This document shows, in pieces, positions 5,607 through 9,716 of a DNA stretch of 9,716 bases. The translations under genes were made by a program, and so were the position numbers. Source of the DNA: an uncultured Flavobacteriales bacterium (GTDB lineage: Bacteria > Bacteroidota > Bacteroidia > Flavobacteriales_E > Vicingaceae); contig CAJXRL010000086.1 of NCBI GenBank assembly GCA_913059105.1, forward strand, positions 1-9,716, in the 5' to 3' direction. Each line of letters starts with the position of its first letter. The stretch's first letter is position 1. The notes beneath the pieces are model-generated. The model did no database searches. It was not told where the DNA came from and saw only the letters and a program-made list of their open reading frames with translations.

Positions 5607-7673
5607 TTACTGCACTTTGACACCCATTACGCAGACGTCATCAATCTGCTCGTGTCCGGCAGTCCAATCTGTAAACTCTTGAATTAAGTTGGCCTCTTGA
5701 TTTTCGCAAGCTAATTCAGCTATGGACAATAAATGTTTTTTAAATCGAAGAGACATGTATTTTTTTCCTTTAACCCCTCCAAATTGATCCGGAAAACCAT
5801 CGGAGGATAACAAAACTTGATCTCCTTTATTCAATTGAACTTGGTGAGTTACGAAGTTTTGCCTGCTGTCAAATTGACCTATTGGCTGCTTGGTTGCTTT
5901 TATTTCATGCAAAAACACAAGACCATCTTCTGTGGTAACTGTTTTGTAATTATTACTATCAGTGCTTAAATTTTCGTTTTTTGACAGTATCCAAAGTGGG
6001 TTGTTAGCTCCTGCAAAATATAACGTGTTTGTTGCTTTGTCAAGCGAGCAGAGAGCGATATCCATTCCATCTTTGATCATCTCTTCCCCTTTCTCAAAAG
6101 CTTCAATTACTAAATCTGTTACTTTATCTAGAATATGGCCAACATCCGTTAATTTAAATTCCTTAACGGCTCTATTCATGGCATTCGCGCAAACTACACT
6201 TACCATCGCACCCGGCACACCATGTCCAGTGCAGTCGGCTGCTGCAAAAAATACTTTCTTAGAATTATTTACCGCAATCTCTTCAACAAAGTAAAAATCA
6301 CCGGCAACAATATCTTTAGGTTGATAGTAAATAAAGCTATTGGGCAATGCTTTTTTAACGGCTGTTTTAGAAGGTAATATAGCGTCCTGAAGTCTTTTTG
6401 CGTAGTGGATACTTTCCAGAATCTCGTGATTCTTTTCTTCAACAATTACCTTTTGTTCTTCAGTGATTTTTTGTTGCTGTTTTGCAAAATCCCTTTGTTC
6501 TTCAACTTCTACCTTTTGTTTAGAAATGAGCTTGTTGGCGGCTTTTCTCTCCTTCCCAATAATAAATAATCTTCTAGAAATAAGCAGGGCACCAATTAGA
6601 AAAGCAATTACAAAATAGATGATGATGTTTCTTTGTTGAATTTCTTCTTGACGTAGTAATTCTTGTTTTTCGTTTTCGTCTTCAATTGCCTTTATTTCTG
6701 CAACCTTTTTAAGAGAATCTATTTTCTGCTGCTGCCCAAAATCGTTTGTTAATTGAATTTGAGTTATTTTTTTCAACGTACTCTCATCAAGCAATCTGCT
6801 GCTTAATTCTTGAAAGTCTTTGAAATACAATAGGGCATCGGCCAAATTGTTTTTCAACTCCGCAATTTTACTCTGCAGTAGTCTAGCTTCTTTCATTCCT
6901 GCAGTAAAACTGTTAATAAGCGCTAAGTTATGGGCAATGTCACTGTATTCTTTTGCTTTTTTTAAATCTTTGGTAGTGAAAAAATTAATAGCAAGATTAC
7001 CTGCGATTTGCGATTTTTGATTGCTTCCTTTTGGCGCTAATAAATAAGCTTCGTTATAATTATTGCGTTCTTCTTCAAGTTGATTTAATATACCAGCCAA
7101 AGCACCTTTATTGTTTAAGGCGGACAAAAGGGCTAAGGTATCACCGTTCTTTTTGCCTAACTCATAAGCAAGGTTATAGTAGAATGTAGCAGAATCAAAT
7201 TGGAAAACATTTTCTTTTAAGTTACCGTAGTTGATGTAGTTACCTGACAAGCTTCGAAAGTTATTCCTTTTATTGATTTCAATGGCCTGAAGTAAAGACT
7301 CGGCAGATTTTTCAAAGTCAGCCAGCCCGGTATAAATCCTACCTATCTGATTTTGCAGAACAGCCTTAGAGCTATCGTCTTTAAATAATTGTAATGAATT
7401 TAAGCTAAGTCCTAAAGCACTTTCATAATCTCCATTTAAAAGAGCGATTAGCCCTAAATTTCTATTGCTTTCAGCTATGCCCTTTGTATAGTTTTTATTT
7501 TTACTTTCTAACTTGGCATTATAGGACAGTTGATATGCTTCAACAGTTTTAGACTCAACAATATTCCATGCTGAATTATTTTTTCGATCAATCTCTTCTT
7601 TCCAAGAATTACCTTGGGCTGTGCATATTAAACTGATAAAGAGTAGGGGAATGCTTAGAAATAGTTTCAACAT
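5607..7673 (-). CDS. TPR-transmembrane-SpoIIE (PP2C-type) serine/threonine phosphatase
   Basis: This 688-residue protein is a transmembrane signalling phosphatase. Domains in order: signal peptide 1-19 (CTA before Gln20); TPR-like helical repeats about 45-300, clearest at NLGLIALLNGDYESALGLS (72-90) and IGRIYTGLADFEKSAESLL (110-128); charged helix about 300-347; one membrane segment about 348-371; coiled coil 372-418; the linker EILESIHYAKRLQDAILPS typical of Bacteroidota SpoIIE proteins (417-435); and the PP2C/SpoIIE domain 440-688. Metal-binding acidic residues are present: Asp459 (VAGDFY), Asp480 (AADCTGHGVPGAM), Asp625 (LSSDGFPDQ) and Asp678/Asp679 (IDDVCVMG), so it should be active. The topology puts the TPRs outside and the phosphatase in the cytoplasm. 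Family members dephosphorylate STAS-domain anti-anti-sigma factors in partner switching; none is encoded here. The ATG is six bases after the kinase stop, so it may be read from the kinase transcript although its function fits the downstream exported proteins. Confidence 0.94.
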   Translation of the reverse strand: MLKLFLSIPLLFISLICTAQGNSWKEEIDRKNNSAWNIVESKTVEAYQLSYNAKLESKNKNYTKGIAESNRNLGLIALLNGDYESALGLSLNSLQLFKDDSSKAVLQNQIGRIYTGLADFEKSAESLLQAIEINKRNNFRSLSGNYINYGNLKENVFQFDSATFYYNLAYELGKKNGDTLALLSALNNKGALAGILNQLEEERNNYNEAYLLAPKGSNQKSQIAGNLAINFFTTKDLKKAKEYSDIAHNLALINSFTAGMKEARLLQSKIAELKNNLADALLYFKDFQELSSRLLDESTLKKITQIQLTNDFGQQQKIDSLKKVAEIKAIEDENEKQELLRQEEIQQRNIIIYFVIAFLIGALLISRRLFIIGKERKAANKLISKQKVEVEEQRDFAKQQQKITEEQKVIVEEKNHEILESIHYAKRLQDAILPSKTAVKKALPNSFIYYQPKDIVAGDFYFVEEIAVNNSKKVFFAAADCTGHGVPGAMVSVVCANAMNRAVKEFKLTDVGHILDKVTDLVIEAFEKGEEMIKDGMDIALCSLDKATNTLYFAGANNPLWILSKNENLSTDSNNYKTVTTEDGLVFLHEIKATKQPIGQFDSRQNFVTHQVQLNKGDQVLLSSDGFPDQFGGVKGKKYMSLRFKKHLLSIAELACENQEANLIQEFTDWTAGHEQIDDVCVMGVKVQ

Positions 7674-7679
7674 ATATAA

Positions 7680-8681
7680 TTATACAAATAATCGAATTGC
7701 TTCTTCCAATAATTCTGCCTTGTCTACAGGTACAACACCTACATTTTCACATACTAAACCACCTGCTAAATTGGATAGTTCTGCAATCATCTCCGGGTCT
7801 TGGTTCAAAACTAAACAGAGCGTAGCAACACTGATAACGGTATCTCCAGCACCTGAAACATCAGTAATGTCTCGATGGTGAGCCCTAATGTGATGTTTTG
7901 CTTTAGGTGAATTAATAAATACTCCTAACTCTGAAAGAGTTATTAATGTATTTTTATTTTCTAAAGTTTGCTCTAACGTTGCTATTGCAGCTTCTAATTC
8001 TTCTTGATTCCTGTGATTAAAGTCTACTTTCAGGCCTTCTTTTAGTTCCTTTAAATTGGGCTTGAAAAGAGTAACATGATGGTAGTTGGTAAAGTTATTT
8101 TTCTTTGGGTCAACCGAAGTTGGAATAGATTTTTCATTGGCCAGGTTAACCACTTTTTTAATGAGACTAGGAGTAATACTTCCTTTATCATAATCCTCAA
8201 AAATGATGGCGTCAACTTTGCGCGAATTTATAATTAACTCAATATTTTCGTAAAAAATGGCTTCTTCAGAATCATTTAAATCGTGCAGATCTTCACCATC
8301 AATTCGCAACATTTGGTGGTTGTTACCAATAATTCTAGTCTTTTTTGTTGTTCTCCTATTATTCGATTGTATTAACCCTTCTGCTGTTTGTCCGTTTTCC
8401 TTTGTTAATGCTATCAACTCTTTTCCATCGTTGTCAGCGCCAATTACCGAACAAAGTATTGGAGTAGCTCCCATAGCTTTCACATTCAAAGCTACATTTG
8501 CAGCTCCTCCTAAACGAGATTCTTTTTTCTCCACGGCAACAATAGGTACAGGGGCTTCAGGTGAGATACGATCAACCTTTCCCCAATAATAGGAGTCAAT
8601 CATTACGTCACCTATAATCAGTATAGTTAACTCATTGAACTTTTCAAATAAACCATTGAGATGTGACTTAGAAGCTTTCAT
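7680..8681 (-). CDS. rfaE1: PfkB-family kinase, D-glycero-beta-D-manno-heptose 7-phosphate kinase type
   Basis: This is a 333-residue cytoplasmic sugar kinase closest to the N-terminal kinase half of HldE/RfaE, which uses ATP to convert heptose 7-phosphate to the 1,7-bisphosphate for ADP-heptose and LPS core synthesis. Motifs seen: IIGDVMIDSYYWGKVDRISPE (22-42), substrate-loop RLGGAANVALN (56-66), a conserved DPK (191-193), FKPN (206-209), and the PfkB signature DVSGAGDTV (274-282) with catalytic base Asp280. The cytidylyltransferase domain fused in E. coli HldE is absent, so this corresponds to the stand-alone HldA/RfaE1 form; a separate nucleotidyltransferase would be needed. The ATG follows the aminotransferase stop by one base (TAA-A-ATG), implying translational coupling. 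Substrate choice within PfkB kinases is hard to read, so another phosphorylated sugar is possible. The symbol is given at family level. Confidence 0.9.
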   Translation of the reverse strand: MKASKSHLNGLFEKFNELTILIIGDVMIDSYYWGKVDRISPEAPVPIVAVEKKESRLGGAANVALNVKAMGATPILCSVIGADNDGKELIALTKENGQTAEGLIQSNNRRTTKKTRIIGNNHQMLRIDGEDLHDLNDSEEAIFYENIELIINSRKVDAIIFEDYDKGSITPSLIKKVVNLANEKSIPTSVDPKKNNFTNYHHVTLFKPNLKELKEGLKVDFNHRNQEELEAAIATLEQTLENKNTLITLSELGVFINSPKAKHHIRAHHRDITDVSGAGDTVISVATLCLVLNQDPEMIAELSNLAGGLVCENVGVVPVDKAELLEEAIRLFV

Positions 8682-8682
8682 T

Positions 8683-9687
8683 TTAATTCAATTGGTTTAA
8701 TGCATTCTCAACTCGGTTCATTGCCTCCTCTAAAACTTCTAAAGAAGTAGCGTAAGAAATTCGAATGCATTCCGGACTACCAAAAGCTTCTCCTGTAACT
8801 AATGCAACTTCAGCGGCTTCTAATAGGTATAAACACAAATCTGTAGCAGTATTAATAGTTCCTTTACTGTGCTTTTTGCCTAGTAGTTGTTTTATGTTTG
8901 GAAATACATAAAATGCTCCTTCTGGTTCATTAATAACTACACCGTCCATTTTTTGAAGTCTGCTAATCACATAATCTCTCCGCTCCTTAAAAGCGTCTCG
9001 CATGTGATGCGTTTCTAATGGATTCATCTCCATGGCTTCAATCGCAGCACGCTGGGTAATGCTACAAGTACCTGAAGTGAACTGACCTTGAATTTTATCA
9101 CAAGCTTTTGCAATCCATTCAGGTGCGCCGATATAGCCTAATCTCCAACCGGTCATAGAAAATCCTTTTGACACTCCATTAATCGTAATAACCTGATCAT
9201 AAATGGTATTGAATTGAGCCAAACTTTCATGTTTTCCAACAAAATTTATGTGCTCGTATATTTCATCAGCAATTACATAGAAGTCTTTTTTAGTAGCTAT
9301 TACGTTCGCCAATGCCTCTAATTCTGCTTTCCCATAAATAGAGCCAGTAGGATTACAAGGGCTGCTAAAAATCATCATTTTTGTTTTGTCCGTAATAGCA
9401 GATTTTAGCTGCTCAGCAGTAATCTTAAAGTCGGATTCAATAGTTGCCTCTACAAATACTGGAATACCTTCGGCCATTTTGATGATTTCCACATAACTAA
9501 CCCAATAAGGAGTTGGTAGGATTACTTCGTCGCCTGGATTTACCAGACTGAGAACTACATTGGCTATAGATTGTTTTGCACCGGTAGAAGTCACAATTTG
9601 GTTTGCAGAATAATCTAAATTATTGTCTCTCTTAAATTTTTTAGAAATTGCTTCACGCAAATCTAAGTAACCTGAGACAGGAGCGTA
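8683..9687 (-). CDS. class I aminotransferase, aspartate aminotransferase type (partial, N-terminus missing)
   Basis: This is a pyridoxal-phosphate enzyme that probably interconverts aspartate plus 2-oxoglutarate with oxaloacetate plus glutamate in the cytoplasm. The genomic part encodes 334 residues. Full-length relatives are about 390-400, so around 60 N-terminal residues lie beyond the contig end. Numbering from the first genomic residue (Tyr, codon 9685-9687), visible features are YAPVSGYLDLREAI (1-14), SSPCNPTGSIYG (108-119), IADEIYEHINF (139-149), and the cofactor lysine in VSKGFSMTGWRLGY (Lys174, codon 9166-9168). The C-terminal arginine that binds the substrate carboxylate lies in ECIRISYA. 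The motifs fit the type I-gamma bacterial/thermophile aspartate aminotransferase subgroup. An apparent ATG further upstream lies inside the adapter and encodes the artefact peptide MCIRDS, so it is not a start. The stop is one base from the heptose-kinase ATG. Confidence 0.94.
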   Translation of the reverse strand, partial: YAPVSGYLDLREAISKKFKRDNNLDYSANQIVTSTGAKQSIANVVLSLVNPGDEVILPTPYWVSYVEIIKMAEGIPVFVEATIESDFKITAEQLKSAITDKTKMMIFSSPCNPTGSIYGKAELEALANVIATKKDFYVIADEIYEHINFVGKHESLAQFNTIYDQVITINGVSKGFSMTGWRLGYIGAPEWIAKACDKIQGQFTSGTCSITQRAAIEAMEMNPLETHHMRDAFKERRDYVISRLQKMDGVVINEPEGAFYVFPNIKQLLGKKHSKGTINTATDLCLYLLEAAEVALVTGEAFGSPECIRISYATSLEVLEEAMNRVENALNQLN

Positions 9688-9688
9688 G

Positions 9689-9716
9689 CTGTCTCTTATA
9701 CACATCTCCGAGCCCA
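9689..9716 (+). other. Illumina Nextera Read 2 adapter (artefact)
   Basis: This is synthetic sequence. Bases 9689-9707 are CTGTCTCTTATACACATCT, the reverse complement of the 19-base Tn5 mosaic end. Bases 9708-9716 (CCGAGCCCA) continue into the i7-side Nextera tail and stop before its end. Read on the minus strand, the mosaic end offers an ATG (9703-9705) that prefixes the truncated aminotransferase with MCIRDS, a well-known adapter-derived peptide in predicted proteomes. Confidence 0.98.

Noticed and set aside
5962..6294. Plus-strand 110-codon open frame within the phosphatase gene (similarly 8257-8589 within the kinase and 7621-7881 across the phosphatase/kinase junction).
   Set aside because: These are antisense shadows of strongly conserved domains and show no independent features.
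32..9707. Inverted 19-base Tn5 mosaic ends at both ends of the window, resembling a Tn5/IS50-type transposon.
   Set aside because: They are joined to Illumina tails and an index and there is no transposase inside; they come from library preparation.

Overview
The window is an AT-rich bacterial contig, almost certainly from a Bacteroidota member and probably a Flavobacteriales-like one. Three observations support this. Four consecutive proteins have signal peptides ending in A/S followed by Gln, the signal peptidase I pattern common in this phylum. Start codons lack clear Shine-Dalgarno sequences. The families seen (TPR-SpoIIE phosphatase with a coiled-coil linker, WbqC-like protein, acyl-CoA carboxylase beta with an extra basic insert) are typical of the phylum. 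Genus cannot be read from the sequence.

Both ends are not genomic. Bases 1-50 are an Illumina Nextera P5-side adapter with its i5 index. Bases 9689-9716 are the Nextera Read 2 adapter. Genuine DNA is therefore 51-9688, and both terminal genes are cut at the adapter junctions.

All eight genes lie on the minus strand. In transcription order they are: a 5'-truncated class I aminotransferase of the aspartate type (8683-9687); a stand-alone PfkB/RfaE1-type heptose-phosphate kinase (7680-8681); a TPR-membrane-SpoIIE phosphatase (5607-7673); a probable outer-membrane beta-barrel protein (4686-5507); a secreted WD40/Ig-like/caspase protein (2688-4682); a secreted protein with a FecR-like N-terminal segment (1922-2683); a WbqC-family protein (1152-1784); and a methylcrotonyl-CoA-carboxylase-type beta subunit (51-1168) whose C-terminal part is missing. 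Gaps of 1, 6, 3 and 4 bases and one 17-base overlap suggest operons. The two longer gaps (99 and 137 bases) hold promoter-like -7 elements, so three transcription units are plausible.

The most interesting part is the block 1922-7673. Four adjacent genes encode exported or membrane proteins: a sensor-like phosphatase with its TPR domain outside and its catalytic domain inside the cell, an outer-membrane protein, a caspase-family protease predicted to act outside the cytoplasm, and a small FecR-like secreted protein. Together they look like an envelope sensing or proteolysis module placed between sugar/amino-acid metabolism genes and a carboxylase gene. That joint function is inference. No RNA genes, CRISPR arrays, insertion sequences or natural mobile elements were seen.
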